Shown piece by piece: positions 1-8,805 of a stretch of 64,000 nt of DNA (positions are counted from its first letter, which is position 1; each line of letters opens with the position of its first letter). The DNA is taken from positions 1 through 64,000 of the forward strand of contig JANQSI010000005.1 in assembly GCA_028284125.1 (NCBI GenBank). The letters are read 5' to 3'. Under the pieces are notes generated by a model. That model searched no databases. It worked only from the letters and a program-made list of their open reading frames with translations, and had not been told where the DNA came from. A program made the position numbers and the translations under genes. The stretch is from Cyclobacteriaceae bacterium (GTDB taxonomy: Bacteria; Bacteroidota; Bacteroidia; Cytophagales; Cyclobacteriaceae).

Positions 1-54
1 ACCACCGACTCACGGATTTTCAGTCCGATGCTCTACCAACTGAGCTACAGCACC
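1..54 (-). tRNA. tRNA-Phe (GAA), 3' part cut by window edge
   Basis: On the minus strand the sequence begins with the acceptor 5' strand GGTGCTG, then TA, then the D-arm GCTC-AGTTGGTA-GAGC. An anticodon stem-loop follows with loop CTGAAAA, giving anticodon GAA (phenylalanine). The 5' end is at position 54. The variable loop, T arm and 3' acceptor strand lie left of the window. A consensus promoter sits just upstream (69-98). Confidence 0.95.
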
Positions 55-68
55 AAAAAATGAGTTGG

Positions 69-98
69 CAAAAGTAGAGAATTCTATGAAAAGGCAAA
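69..98 (-). promoter_or_regulatory. Bacteroidota-type promoter of tRNA-Phe
   Basis: Read on the minus strand, TTTG lies at 98-95, followed by 18 nt and then TACTTTTG at 76-69. This fits the known Bacteroidota -33/-7 pattern (TTTG, about 19 nt, TAnnTTTG). The -7 box ends 14 nt before the tRNA 5' end, consistent with a very short precursor leader. Confidence 0.6.
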
Positions 99-136
99 AT
101 AGTTAGGAACAATAGTTAAACAGGAATTCAATATTC

Positions 137-1447
137 ATGCAGTATCTCTCACAAATTATTTTTTTAGTCGTTGCTGGTTTCTTTGGGGTTTTGATTTTCA
201 AGAGGATCAAACAGATCTCAGATAACATTAAGCTAGGTAAAGAAGCTAACTTATCTGATAACAAAAGTGAGCGATTAAAAAACATGTTGCTAGTAGCTTT
301 TGGACAATCAAAAATGTTCAAACGCCCGATTCCAGCCTTTCTTCATTTACTGATCTATTTGGGATTTGTTCTTATCAACATTGAAGTTCTTGAGATCATA
401 ATCGATGGAATTTTTGGAACACATCGAATCTTCGCTCCCTTCCTTGGCTCATTTTATACTTTCCTGATCAACTTTTTTGAAGTACTCGCATTAGGCGTTC
501 TTATTTCCTGTATTTTCTTTTTGATCAGGAGAAATGTTCTAAGAGTCAAGAGATTTCACAAGATTGAAATGCAAGGCTGGCCAACACTTGACGCTAACCT
601 CATTTTAATCATTGAAATTCTTTTAATGGTAGCGATTCTTGGAATGAATGGTGCTGACCAAATCCTCCAAACAAGAGGAGCTGATCACTATTCACAAACG
701 GGAGTTTTTTCAATAAGTGCTGGAATGTTTTCTTTTTTAAATGGAATTGACACTGGAAGTCTTGTTCTTATTGAAAGAGGTGCCTGGTGGTTTCACATTG
801 TAGGAATTTTCGCATTCGCCTTATACGTGACACACTCTAAGCACCTGCACATTTTTATGGCATTTCCAAACACCTATTACGGAAGGATTATTCCTAAAGG
901 ACAGATGATGAATATGGAGGAAATCACCAACGAGGTTAAAATAATGCTTGGAATGCCGGTTGAGGGTGAAGCTACGCCACCACCTGAAGGGATGAAGTTT
1001 GGAGCTAAAGATGTAAATGATTTAAGTTGGAAAAATCTTATGGATGCCTATGCATGTACAGAGTGTGGCAGATGTACTTCTGAGTGTCCAGCTAATTTGA
1101 CAGGTAAAAAATTGTCACCACGAAAAATCATGATGGATACTCGAGATCGATTGGAAGAAGTTGGAAAAAATGGGTTGGAAGATGGCAAATCGTTGTTGGG
1201 CGATTATATAACCAAAGAGGAGATTAATGCCTGTACTAGCTGCAACGCCTGTACAGAGGCCTGTCCAATAAATATTAATCCTTTGGACATCATTCTGCAG
1301 ACAAGAAGATATGTAGCCATGGAAGAATCAGGATCACCGGCTTCTTGGAATGCGATGTTCCAAAACATCGAAACAAATTTTGCCCCATGGAAGTTTGGAG
1401 CGCAGGATCGGTTTAATTGGGCCAACGAATTAAAGGAAGAGCAATGA
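137..1447 (+). CDS. Membrane-anchored 4Fe-4S electron transfer protein (HdrE/HdrC-like fusion)
   Basis: The 436-residue protein has about five membrane helices in residues 1-245. The last two carry several histidines (around WWFHIV and THSKHLH), resembling the di-heme cytochrome b domain of NarI/HdrE proteins. A cytoplasmic domain follows with two classical 4Fe-4S motifs, cysteines 307/310/313/317 and 366/369/372/376, each ending in CP. This combines an HdrE-type anchor with an HdrC-type ferredoxin domain. The next gene, overlapping by ATGA, encodes an HdrB-like CCG-domain protein, so the two probably form one quinone-linked electron transfer complex. The redox partner and substrate cannot be read from the sequence. 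Confidence 0.85.
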   Translation: MQYLSQIIFLVVAGFFGVLIFKRIKQISDNIKLGKEANLSDNKSERLKNMLLVAFGQSKMFKRPIPAFLHLLIYLGFVLINIEVLEIIIDGIFGTHRIFAPFLGSFYTFLINFFEVLALGVLISCIFFLIRRNVLRVKRFHKIEMQGWPTLDANLILIIEILLMVAILGMNGADQILQTRGADHYSQTGVFSISAGMFSFLNGIDTGSLVLIERGAWWFHIVGIFAFALYVTHSKHLHIFMAFPNTYYGRIIPKGQMMNMEEITNEVKIMLGMPVEGEATPPPEGMKFGAKDVNDLSWKNLMDAYACTECGRCTSECPANLTGKKLSPRKIMMDTRDRLEEVGKNGLEDGKSLLGDYITKEEINACTSCNACTEACPININPLDIILQTRRYVAMEESGSPASWNAMFQNIETNFAPWKFGAQDRFNWANELKEEQ

Positions 1448-2235
1448 AAGAAATAGCAATACCAACAGTCGCAGACCTTGTTGCGAAAGGTGAAAAACCA
1501 GACGTACTCTTTTGGGTTGGTTGTGCCGGATCCTATGACGATCGCTATAAAAATGTCACCAAGGCATTTGTGAAAATATTGAACAACGTCGGGATAAAGT
1601 TCGCGGTATTAGGACCTGAAGAAACGTGTACCGGAGATCCAGCGAGAAGAGCAGGGAACGAATTTCTATTCCAGATGCAAGCCATGGCGAACATTCAGGT
1701 ATTGGATGGGTATGAGATTAAGAAAATCGTCACTGCCTGTCCACACTGCTTCAATACATTGAAAAATGAATATCCTGAGTTGGGCGGGAATTATGATGTT
1801 GTTCACCATTCTCAGTTTTTGCAAGAGCTGATCAATGAAGGGAAAGTGGAATTGAAAGGAGGCGGAGAATTTAAAGGCAAAAAGATCACCTATCATGATT
1901 CGTGTTTCTTAGGTCGAGCCAATAATGTTTATTCAGCTCCTAGAGAAGTTCTGGAAGCTTTGGATGCTGAGTTGGTAGAAATGAAAAGATGTCGAACGAA
2001 GGGTTTGTGTTGTGGAGCAGGTGGGGCTCAAATGTTCAAGGACGCAGAAGCTGGAAATAAGGAAATCAATATTGAACGTACAGAAGAAGCTTTGGCCACC
2101 AATGCAGACACAATAGCCGTTGCTTGCCCATTTTGCATGACCATGATGTCAGATGGAGTTAAAAACAAGGAAAAAGAAGAATCTGTTAAAGTGAAAGATT
2201 TAGCGGAACTGATTGCCGAACACGAAGGTTTATAA
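1444..2235 (+). CDS. (Fe-S)-binding protein with CCG domains (HdrB/LutA-like)
   Basis: The 263-residue soluble protein has two cysteine-rich halves. The first includes GCAGSYDDR, ETCTGDPARR and CPHC. The second includes HDSCFLGR, CCGAGGAQMF and CPFC. These are the CCG-type motifs that bind the unusual clusters of heterodisulfide reductase subunit B and relatives such as LutA and GlpC. I chose the ATG at 1444 because its ATGA overlaps the stop of the upstream gene; an open frame continues to 1417 but would overlap needlessly. With its neighbour it probably forms a membrane-bound Fe-S oxidoreductase of unknown substrate. Confidence 0.85.
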   Translation: MKEIAIPTVADLVAKGEKPDVLFWVGCAGSYDDRYKNVTKAFVKILNNVGIKFAVLGPEETCTGDPARRAGNEFLFQMQAMANIQVLDGYEIKKIVTACPHCFNTLKNEYPELGGNYDVVHHSQFLQELINEGKVELKGGGEFKGKKITYHDSCFLGRANNVYSAPREVLEALDAELVEMKRCRTKGLCCGAGGAQMFKDAEAGNKEINIERTEEALATNADTIAVACPFCMTMMSDGVKNKEKEESVKVKDLAELIAEHEGL

Positions 2236-2241
2236 GGTGAT

Positions 2242-2727
2242 ATGTTAGTGACAATTGATCAGATGCCGGACACGTCACGTTTGTGGATTTATCAATCAGA
2301 ACGTGAACTTACAGAACAGGAAGTTGCAATTATACGTCAGACTTCTTCTCAGTTCATCCAAGATTGGACAGCTCACGGAAATGACTTGAAAGCTTCTTCT
2401 GAAGTTTTATACAATCGATTCGTGATAATTACCCTTGATGAAAATGTGAGTCAGGCCAGCGGATGCAGTATTGATGCTTCGGTGAATTTTATACGAGCAT
2501 TGGAAAATGAGCTTGGGGTTTCTCTTATCAACAATGACAAAGTTGCGTTTATGATAGGTGACGATATCCAACTTTTACCAGTAAAAGGTTTAAAAGAAAA
2601 AGTGGCTGAAAAAGCATTACTTCCAAGCACCAAAGTATTCAATAATACCGTTCAGAATTTGGGAGATTTCAGAGGTAAATGGTTAGTTGAGAGCGGTGAG
2701 ACCTGGTTGAATCGATATTTCAATTAG
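2242..2727 (+). CDS. Conserved Bacteroidota protein of unknown function
   Basis: The 161-residue soluble protein starts 6 nt after the Fe-S gene, so it is probably co-transcribed. It has no signal peptide, membrane helix or Walker motif. Similar proteins in this phylum are often labelled 'ABC transporter ATPase', but nothing here supports ATPase function. The N-terminal half contains SQFIQDWTAHGNDL and a later part contains ASGCSIDASVNFIRAL, with one cysteine in a conserved-looking setting. Position suggests a role near the Fe-S complex, which is inference only. Confidence 0.65.
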   Translation: MLVTIDQMPDTSRLWIYQSERELTEQEVAIIRQTSSQFIQDWTAHGNDLKASSEVLYNRFVIITLDENVSQASGCSIDASVNFIRALENELGVSLINNDKVAFMIGDDIQLLPVKGLKEKVAEKALLPSTKVFNNTVQNLGDFRGKWLVESGETWLNRYFN

Positions 2728-2806
2728 GGCCTTTTTATCCGCTCTTGTTATCATATTGAGTAAATTAGATAATCAGATTCAGTAAAAATTCGTTATAGTA
2801 ATTGAT

Positions 2807-4786
2807 ATGCGAAACTTATTCATTGTATTGCTAAGCATTCTAGCTGTTGGATGCTCTGTACAAAGCAGCATTGATAAAGAAGAATTTGATGCTGTAATTG
2901 CAAAGCATGGAAATGACCCCACGAAAAATTCTGCTGAGGAGAATGTAGTCGTTGGAGATGCTTTCCAAAAATCAAATCGACTGGTTGAATCTATTCCGTT
3001 TTATAAGGAAGCACTAAAACAAGGAAGCACCAATGAATCCGTTTATGTTCACCTTGCTCATGGTCTAAAAGTTGAGCAGAAATACGATGAAGCTCGCGCA
3101 ATCCTTGAAAAGTACATCCCTAAGGCTAATGACCCACACATGAAGAAATTGGCAGAGAAGGAACTTCATAGTATTGATAACATTGATGACCTGCATGGGC
3201 AGAACAGCTATTACCGCGTAAAAAATCTGAATGCGATTAATACCGCAAGTGCTGAATATTCTCCGGTTTACAGCAACAATAAATTGTATTTTACCTCCAA
3301 CAGAGATGGTGGGAAAATTTATAAAACGACCGGAACTCACTTCACAGATATTTATCAGGTCGCGACACGTGGAGCGAATGTTAACTTATCTACGCTTAGT
3401 CCGCTAGATCCTGTCATCAATCATTTTGATACCAATGAAGGATCGATTGCAATCATGCCAGGGGGCAATTCTATCATTTTCGCTAAAGGAAATAACGGGA
3501 AAGCAACTGGCTATTCAAACGTACATCTTTTCTTCTCAAGATTTAGAAATGGAAAATGGTCTGACCCGGTTCCACTAGCAATAAACGATCCCGATGCTTG
3601 GGATTCCACACCGGCCTTGAGTCAAGACGGGAAAACCCTTTATTTCTCATCAGATAGAGCTGGGGGTTATGGAGGAAATGATCTTTATTCCGCTACGATC
3701 AACAGGCGTGGTAGATGGGTAGATGTAAGAAACCTTGGACCTGAAATCAATACGCCAGGAAATGAAATGTTTCCATTTGTCAGCTCAGATGGAAGCTTGT
3801 ATTTTTCTTCGAATGGACATCACGGTCTCGGACACCTTGATATTTTCCGTGCGGTGAGACAAGGTGGACAAATTTCAGTTGAGAATTTGGGTAAACCAAT
3901 GAATTCTCATCAGGATGACTTTGGATACTATGAATTTAATTTGACGCGCGGATTCTTCACATCCAATCGAAAAGGTGGTCAAGGAGATGATGATATTTAC
4001 ACGTTTGTCAATGAGGATCCGAACCTTAGAGTAGTCAACTACTTCTTGGCTGGAACCACAGTCACTACAGACGATTCTGGTGAGGAGATTATTTTGCCAA
4101 ACACTAAAGTCACTTTAACAGCCGATGATGGGACAGTTATTGATGAAACGTTCACGGGCAATGATGGTAAATTTAACTTTCGAGTTTACACCGAAGAAAG
4201 CTATGATCTGATAGGAGAAAAAACTGATTATTGGACTACAAGAAAAGATTTCAGTACGATTGGAGAAACGGTTGATAAATCTACTTTGACTGAGCAAGTG
4301 ACCAATATAAATTTCGAGACTAAGATCAAGATGGATCGTATCGTTCTGGAAAAAGCCATCGTGCTTAACAACATTTACTACGATCTTAACAAAGCAGACA
4401 TTCGACCTGATGCTGAGCCTGTATTGGATAGTTTGGTCTTGATTATGAATGACAATCCTGAAATTTATATTGAGTTAGGATCGCATACGGATGCTAGGGC
4501 AGATGACAATTATAACCTTGATCTTTCAAGACGAAGAGCTCAATCTGCTGTTCGATACATCATTACTAAAGGTATTGAGCCTGCCAGAATTGTTGCTAAA
4601 GGCTATGGTGAATCTCAACTGATTGTCAAAGACGCACAAAACGAGGAGGAACATCAGACAAACAGGCGTACGGAATTCAAGGTACTCAAATACAATCCTC
4701 GAGATCGGAACGACAACCTCGCTCCGGGTGAAGAAGCCGATGAGTACGATCGTTTCTTTATAGATACCGAGAAAGGAAACGAATAA
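2807..4786 (+). CDS. OmpA-family lipoprotein with TPR and PD40 repeats
   Basis: The 659-residue protein begins with a lipoprotein signal ending AVGC (Cys16). A short TPR-like region follows (about residues 45-130), then WD40/PD40-like repeats (about 150-400, with units such as YFTSNRDGG, YFSSDRAGG and YFSSNGHHG). Next comes a carboxypeptidase-regulatory-like beta domain (about 420-500) and a C-terminal OmpA peptidoglycan-binding domain (about 515-630, with SHTDARADDNYN and LSRRRAQ). This architecture is common in Bacteroidota and links the outer membrane to peptidoglycan; some relatives work in type IX secretion or gliding. No T9SS gene lies nearby, so a structural role is the safer call. Confidence 0.88.
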   Translation: MRNLFIVLLSILAVGCSVQSSIDKEEFDAVIAKHGNDPTKNSAEENVVVGDAFQKSNRLVESIPFYKEALKQGSTNESVYVHLAHGLKVEQKYDEARAILEKYIPKANDPHMKKLAEKELHSIDNIDDLHGQNSYYRVKNLNAINTASAEYSPVYSNNKLYFTSNRDGGKIYKTTGTHFTDIYQVATRGANVNLSTLSPLDPVINHFDTNEGSIAIMPGGNSIIFAKGNNGKATGYSNVHLFFSRFRNGKWSDPVPLAINDPDAWDSTPALSQDGKTLYFSSDRAGGYGGNDLYSATINRRGRWVDVRNLGPEINTPGNEMFPFVSSDGSLYFSSNGHHGLGHLDIFRAVRQGGQISVENLGKPMNSHQDDFGYYEFNLTRGFFTSNRKGGQGDDDIYTFVNEDPNLRVVNYFLAGTTVTTDDSGEEIILPNTKVTLTADDGTVIDETFTGNDGKFNFRVYTEESYDLIGEKTDYWTTRKDFSTIGETVDKSTLTEQVTNINFETKIKMDRIVLEKAIVLNNIYYDLNKADIRPDAEPVLDSLVLIMNDNPEIYIELGSHTDARADDNYNLDLSRRRAQSAVRYIITKGIEPARIVAKGYGESQLIVKDAQNEEEHQTNRRTEFKVLKYNPRDRNDNLAPGEEADEYDRFFIDTEKGNE

Positions 4787-4788
4787 TA

Positions 4789-4811
4789 GCTTTTCTTTGC
4801 AAGAAAAAAGC
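4789..4811 (+). other. Hairpin directly before the purM start codon
   Basis: GCTTTTCTT (4789-4797), loop TGC, then AAGAAAAAAGC (4801-4811) can pair with one bulge. The hairpin ends on the base before the purM ATG. It could weaken translation or act as a weak terminator after the OmpA gene, but it lacks a T tract after the stem. Confidence 0.3.
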
Positions 4812-5972
4812 ATGATTGATCGCTATGCCCAGCGAGGCGTCTCCTCAGATAAGGAGGATGTTCATACCGCCATCAAAAACATAGATAAGGGCTTATTTCC
4901 AAAAGCTTTTTGCAAAATTGTTGAGGACATAGCCAATGATCCGGATTATTGTACCATCATGCATGCAGATGGGGCCGGAACCAAATCTTCACTTGCCTAT
5001 TTATACTGGAAAGAAACCGGCGACTTAAGTGTTTGGAAAGGAATAGCACAAGATGCAATCGTCATGAACACGGATGATTTGCTTTGTGTTGGGTGTACGG
5101 ATAATATTTTGATGTCTTCTACCATTGGACGGAATAAGAATCTCATTCCAGGTGAGATCATTTCTGAAATAATCAATGGATCCGAAGAGGTACTCCAAAT
5201 GCTTCGAGATAATGGAATCGGGATTTCTTCTACCGGTGGTGAAACTGCAGATGTTGGAGATTTAGTACAAACCATCATTGTGGACAGCACAGTCACTGCG
5301 AGAATGAAAAGAAGTGCTGTCATTGACAACAACAATATCCGTCCTGGAGATTTGATTGTTGGATTGGCTTCCTATGGTCAAGCCTCTTACGAGCAAGAAT
5401 ACAATGGAGGAATGGGAAGCAATGGTCTTACTTCAGCTAGACATGATGTTTTTGCTAAAGAGTATGCGGAGAAGTATCCCGAATCCTTTGACAAAAATGT
5501 GAACACGGACCTTGTTTATTCGGGTTCCAAAAAACTAACCGATGAGGTCGATGGCTCTCCACTGAATGCAGGAAAGCTCGTACTTTCTCCAACAAGAACT
5601 TATGCTCCAATCGTCAAAGAGATCTTGAATGAAATGCAGTCTGAAATACACGGGATGATTCATTGCAGTGGAGGTGCGCAAACCAAAATATTGCACTTTG
5701 TAGAAGACTTGAGGATAATTAAGGATAATCTACTGCCAATTCCACCACTTTTCCGAATGATCCAGGAAGAAAGTGGAACGGACTGGAAAGAAATGTACAA
5801 GGTCTTCAACATGGGCCATCGATTGGAATTCTATCTGGACGAAGAGTCAGCAGACGATATTATTGAGATATCCAAATCCTTCAATGTGGATGCCCAGGTA
5901 ATCGGACGAGTTGAGGCAAGCGATTCCAAAGAAGTTATCATTCAGTCTGAGCACGGACTTTTTCAGTACTAA
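4812..5972 (+). CDS. purM: Phosphoribosylformylglycinamidine cyclo-ligase (AIR synthase)
   Basis: This 386-residue cytoplasmic enzyme converts FGAM plus ATP to aminoimidazole ribonucleotide in de novo purine synthesis. The N-terminal part has HADGAGTKSSLAY and a DAIVMNTDDLLCVG stretch, followed by STGGETADVGD, all typical of the PurM fold; GGAQTKIL and NMGHRLEFY mark the C-terminal domain. It is longer than the E. coli enzyme (about 345 residues), as usual for this phylum. I chose the ATG at 4812; the frame also allows TTG at 4797, which lies inside a hairpin and adds only four residues. Confidence 0.92.
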   Translation: MIDRYAQRGVSSDKEDVHTAIKNIDKGLFPKAFCKIVEDIANDPDYCTIMHADGAGTKSSLAYLYWKETGDLSVWKGIAQDAIVMNTDDLLCVGCTDNILMSSTIGRNKNLIPGEIISEIINGSEEVLQMLRDNGIGISSTGGETADVGDLVQTIIVDSTVTARMKRSAVIDNNNIRPGDLIVGLASYGQASYEQEYNGGMGSNGLTSARHDVFAKEYAEKYPESFDKNVNTDLVYSGSKKLTDEVDGSPLNAGKLVLSPTRTYAPIVKEILNEMQSEIHGMIHCSGGAQTKILHFVEDLRIIKDNLLPIPPLFRMIQEESGTDWKEMYKVFNMGHRLEFYLDEESADDIIEISKSFNVDAQVIGRVEASDSKEVIIQSEHGLFQY

Positions 5973-6042
5973 AAATTGTCTTCCATCCTACTTTAACCCA
6001 AAGGGTAGTTCGTATTTTTTGTCATAAAAGTGAAATTACAGT

Positions 6043-6768
6043 ATGCATTCGATTATTTCATTTTTAGTCTTTTTTGGTTTGATCGCTTATAGTGAGCCGG
6101 AGGAAAAACCATTCATTATTATTGAGTTGTTCACCTCAGAAGGCTGCTCCAGTTGCCCGCCAGCGGATCGATTAATGTCTGAAGTTGTGGATATGGAATA
6201 TGATAATGTTGAAGTAATTGGTTTGTCGTTTCATGTTGATTATTGGGATTACATCGGATGGAAGGATCCATATGCTGACCGGATTTTTACCCAAAGACAA
6301 AGGAGTTATGCCAGGAAATTTTACTCCAGCCAGATTTATACACCACAGATGGTGGTCAATGGGAAATATGAGTTTGTGGGATCTAATCGGTCCAAATGGA
6401 ACGGAATTTTTGAAGAACTAAGTAAGAAAGAACCGAGCTATTTGATTGTACTAGATGATTTGGAAATAATTGAAAATGAAGCCATCATCAAGGTAAGCTC
6501 AACTGATGATCGACAAGTTATTCTTAATGCTGCTCTTGTGGAAAGAGGACTTTCTCAAAATGTAACTAGAGGAGAGAATAGGGGACGGCAACTTCAACAT
6601 GATAATGTAGTCCGTTCCTTCAAAACAAGGCAATTTGATGGGCAATTAAACACGATAAGGTTGGAAATCCCAGAAGACATGGATGTGTCGAAATCGAGCC
6701 TTGTTCTCTACGCTCAAGATGAAAGAAAATGGGAAGTGTTGGCTGCTTTAAGCGAGACACTTAATTGA
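6043..6768 (+). CDS. DUF1223 thioredoxin-like exported protein
   Basis: The 241-residue protein has a hydrophobic N-terminal signal (residues 1-16). The DUF1223 hallmark follows: LFTSEGCSSCPPADRLM, with CxxC at about residues 31-34 on a thioredoxin-like fold, then HVDYWDYIGWKDP and YTPQMVVNGKYEFVGS. The second half is beta-rich. The family is widespread and its substrate is unknown; the CxxC suggests redox activity in the periplasm. It stands alone between purM and an acetyltransferase gene. Confidence 0.82.
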   Translation: MHSIISFLVFFGLIAYSEPEEKPFIIIELFTSEGCSSCPPADRLMSEVVDMEYDNVEVIGLSFHVDYWDYIGWKDPYADRIFTQRQRSYARKFYSSQIYTPQMVVNGKYEFVGSNRSKWNGIFEELSKKEPSYLIVLDDLEIIENEAIIKVSSTDDRQVILNAALVERGLSQNVTRGENRGRQLQHDNVVRSFKTRQFDGQLNTIRLEIPEDMDVSKSSLVLYAQDERKWEVLAALSETLN

Positions 6769-6865
6769 TTAAAAATTTTCATCTTTTACACCAATTTATA
6801 GCCTTCACCAAAGAAAGAATTGCAGTAATTCTCAGTTAAATTACAGCTGAAAATTCTGTTTTGTA

Positions 6866-7444
6866 ATGAAGGATTATTATCGTACGCTTTCGGATGATAC
6901 AGTTGTGTTAGAGCCATTGACCTCAGACCACATCGAATCGCTTAAGAAGGTCTGTGGGGATGGTGAAATATGGAGATGGTTTACTGCAGACCTTTCTCAA
7001 CCTGATGCAATGGCTAAGTGGATGTCTCAGCTGCTCAATGAATCTAAAGAGGGAAAGAAAATGACGTTTGCAGTGAAGCTACAAGAAACAGGTCAAATCA
7101 TTGGTTCGACTAGCTATGGAAACATCGATTGGAATGAAAAAAATATCGAAATCGGTTGGACTTGGATTGGTGGAGAATTCATTGGTGCTGGAATCAACAA
7201 ACACATGAAATTTCTCATGCTGAGCCACGCATTTGATACAATGGATGTTGAACGACTGGAACTCAGGACAGACGAATTAAATGCACGCTCTAGAAGGGCC
7301 ATGGAGAAAATCGGTGCCAAACATGATGGAACACTAAGAAATCACAGGTACACACAAGGGGGAAGAAGAAGGAATACTGTGATTTATGGGATCATAAGGA
7401 ACGACTGGGAAGAAATCAGAAATACAATTTTTAAGGATCTCTAG
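6866..7444 (+). CDS. GNAT acetyltransferase, RimJ/RimL type
   Basis: The 192-residue cytoplasmic protein has the GNAT fold: an N-terminal strand LEPLTSDHIESL, a central strand pair ending in IGWTWIGGEFIGAGIN (acetyl-CoA loop), and the RimJ/RimL-like NARSRRAMEKIGAKHDGTLR region before the last strands. The family acetylates protein N-termini or small amines; the acceptor here cannot be predicted. The stop codon abuts the start of the DUF456 gene at 7445, so the two are likely co-transcribed. Confidence 0.85.
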   Translation: MKDYYRTLSDDTVVLEPLTSDHIESLKKVCGDGEIWRWFTADLSQPDAMAKWMSQLLNESKEGKKMTFAVKLQETGQIIGSTSYGNIDWNEKNIEIGWTWIGGEFIGAGINKHMKFLMLSHAFDTMDVERLELRTDELNARSRRAMEKIGAKHDGTLRNHRYTQGGRRRNTVIYGIIRNDWEEIRNTIFKDL

Positions 7445-7957
7445 ATGGAAGCAATTCTTATTATTTTGTCTATTCTGTTGTTGACGGGTGGAGTGATTTT
7501 TTCTGTTCTGCCTCCACTTCCGGGTCCTCTCCTTTCGTATGCTGCTCTAATAAGTGCCCACTTTATTTCGGAGGAAACCACCTTTAGTACTACATCTTTT
7601 GTGATATGGGGAGTTTTGGTTTTGATCGTTACAGTTGCCGATTATGCATTGCCTATTGCTGCAACTAAGAAATTTGGAGGGACAAAAGCTGGAGTGATTG
7701 GCGGAATGATTGGAATAGTTGCTGGAATCATTCTACCAATTCCTTTTGGAATTATTATCGGACCGCTCTTAGGAGCTATTATTGGAGATTTGTATGGTGG
7801 AAATCATATCAGATCAGCATTCAAATCAGGCTTTGGATCATTCCTTGGTTTTCTAGTTGCGACCTCAATTAAGGTTCTATTCAGCCTTATTTTGGGTGGG
7901 ATTGTTGTCTATAAAGTTGGCGAGTTTACCGTAGCAAGTATCATGGAGCTATTTTAA
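7445..7957 (+). CDS. DUF456 family membrane protein
   Basis: The 170-residue protein is almost wholly hydrophobic, with about five membrane helices. It has the DUF456 signature PPLPGPLLSYAAL near residue 25 and a glycine-rich central pair of helices (GGTKAGVIGGMIGIVAG and GPLLGAIIGDLYGG). Function is unknown. The ATG follows the preceding stop codon with no gap. Its 3' end overlaps the convergent UbiA-family gene by 4 nt. Confidence 0.85.
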   Translation: MEAILIILSILLLTGGVIFSVLPPLPGPLLSYAALISAHFISEETTFSTTSFVIWGVLVLIVTVADYALPIAATKKFGGTKAGVIGGMIGIVAGIILPIPFGIIIGPLLGAIIGDLYGGNHIRSAFKSGFGSFLGFLVATSIKVLFSLILGGIVVYKVGEFTVASIMELF

Positions 7958-8805
7958 ACCAAACTCATACTCACCAATCCTCCAAGAATAATCACATCGA
8001 TAGAAGTTTTCAAATTTCGAAAATCCTTGATTTTATCCGCTTTAACCAGTTTATAGATGAACCAAAGCATTATTGGAAGTAGCGCTCCGAAGAATATTCG
8101 AACCGTCCAATTGGGGATTGCTAGTAAATAAACTGCCAACAGAGCTATCCCAGCTATACATACCAAATAGATTACCAATTTGGCTCCTCTTAATCCCCAA
8201 ACAATCGGTACTGATTGAACCCCAAAAGCTTCCTCGCCCTTCGAACTTATGATGTCTTTCAGGGTTTCTCTTACAAAAACTGCAGCGCAACCAAACATCG
8301 AAAAGACAAGTGCCAGAATGTTTATTTCTCTAAAAAAAACTGTAACAATTAGAATGGTAAGAATTGTCAGAAAAGAAATGGTCAGTGTACTTAACAATAG
8401 GATTCGTTTTATGCCGATGCTGTAGGTAAAAAGTGCTCCAGTTGAAAAAATGTGAATGGCACCTATCATAGGATCTATGTAAAATCCAATCCCAATTCCA
8501 GTAATCGATAAGATAATGTGAGCGGCAAGTGCAAGCCTTCTTCTAAGATCAGGTCCTACGACAACCTTACCTGGACGGTTGATCATATCAATTTTTTGAT
8601 CGAAGTAGTCGTTGATGATGTATCCGGCAGCTCCTATCATACCTGTGCTGGTCATCAACAATAGAAAATCAATCGTCAAAAGATTCTGCAAATCAATGCC
8701 CATAAGAAATTTTGCCGTCGCGAATTGGGTGTAACCAATTATCAAGAGGTTAGGAATACGGCTTGCGATCAGAAATCCGGTGATATCACTCAGGCGAATG
8801 CTCAT
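7954..8805 (-). CDS. UbiA-family prenyltransferase
   Basis: The 283-residue membrane protein has about eight to nine helices and the first Asp-rich UbiA motif NDYFDQKIDMINRP (about residues 61-75), which binds prenyl diphosphate through Mg2+. The second aspartate region is weak (around KDIISSKGEEAFG). Similar Bacteroidota proteins are named geranylgeranylglycerol-phosphate geranylgeranyltransferase, but the acceptor (quinone ring, lipid or heme) is not evident. Its start overlaps the stop of the upstream DUF2520 gene by ATGA, so the two are translationally coupled. Confidence 0.82.
   Translation of the reverse strand: MSIRLSDITGFLIASRIPNLLIIGYTQFATAKFLMGIDLQNLLTIDFLLLMTSTGMIGAAGYIINDYFDQKIDMINRPGKVVVGPDLRRRLALAAHIILSITGIGIGFYIDPMIGAIHIFSTGALFTYSIGIKRILLLSTLTISFLTILTILIVTVFFREINILALVFSMFGCAAVFVRETLKDIISSKGEEAFGVQSVPIVWGLRGAKLVIYLVCIAGIALLAVYLLAIPNWTVRIFFGALLPIMLWFIYKLVKADKIKDFRNLKTSIDVIILGGLVSMSLV

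Noticed and set aside
5990-6012. Short hairpin ACCC-AAA-GGGT as a terminator after purM
   Set aside because: The stem is only 4 bp with no T tract directly after it.
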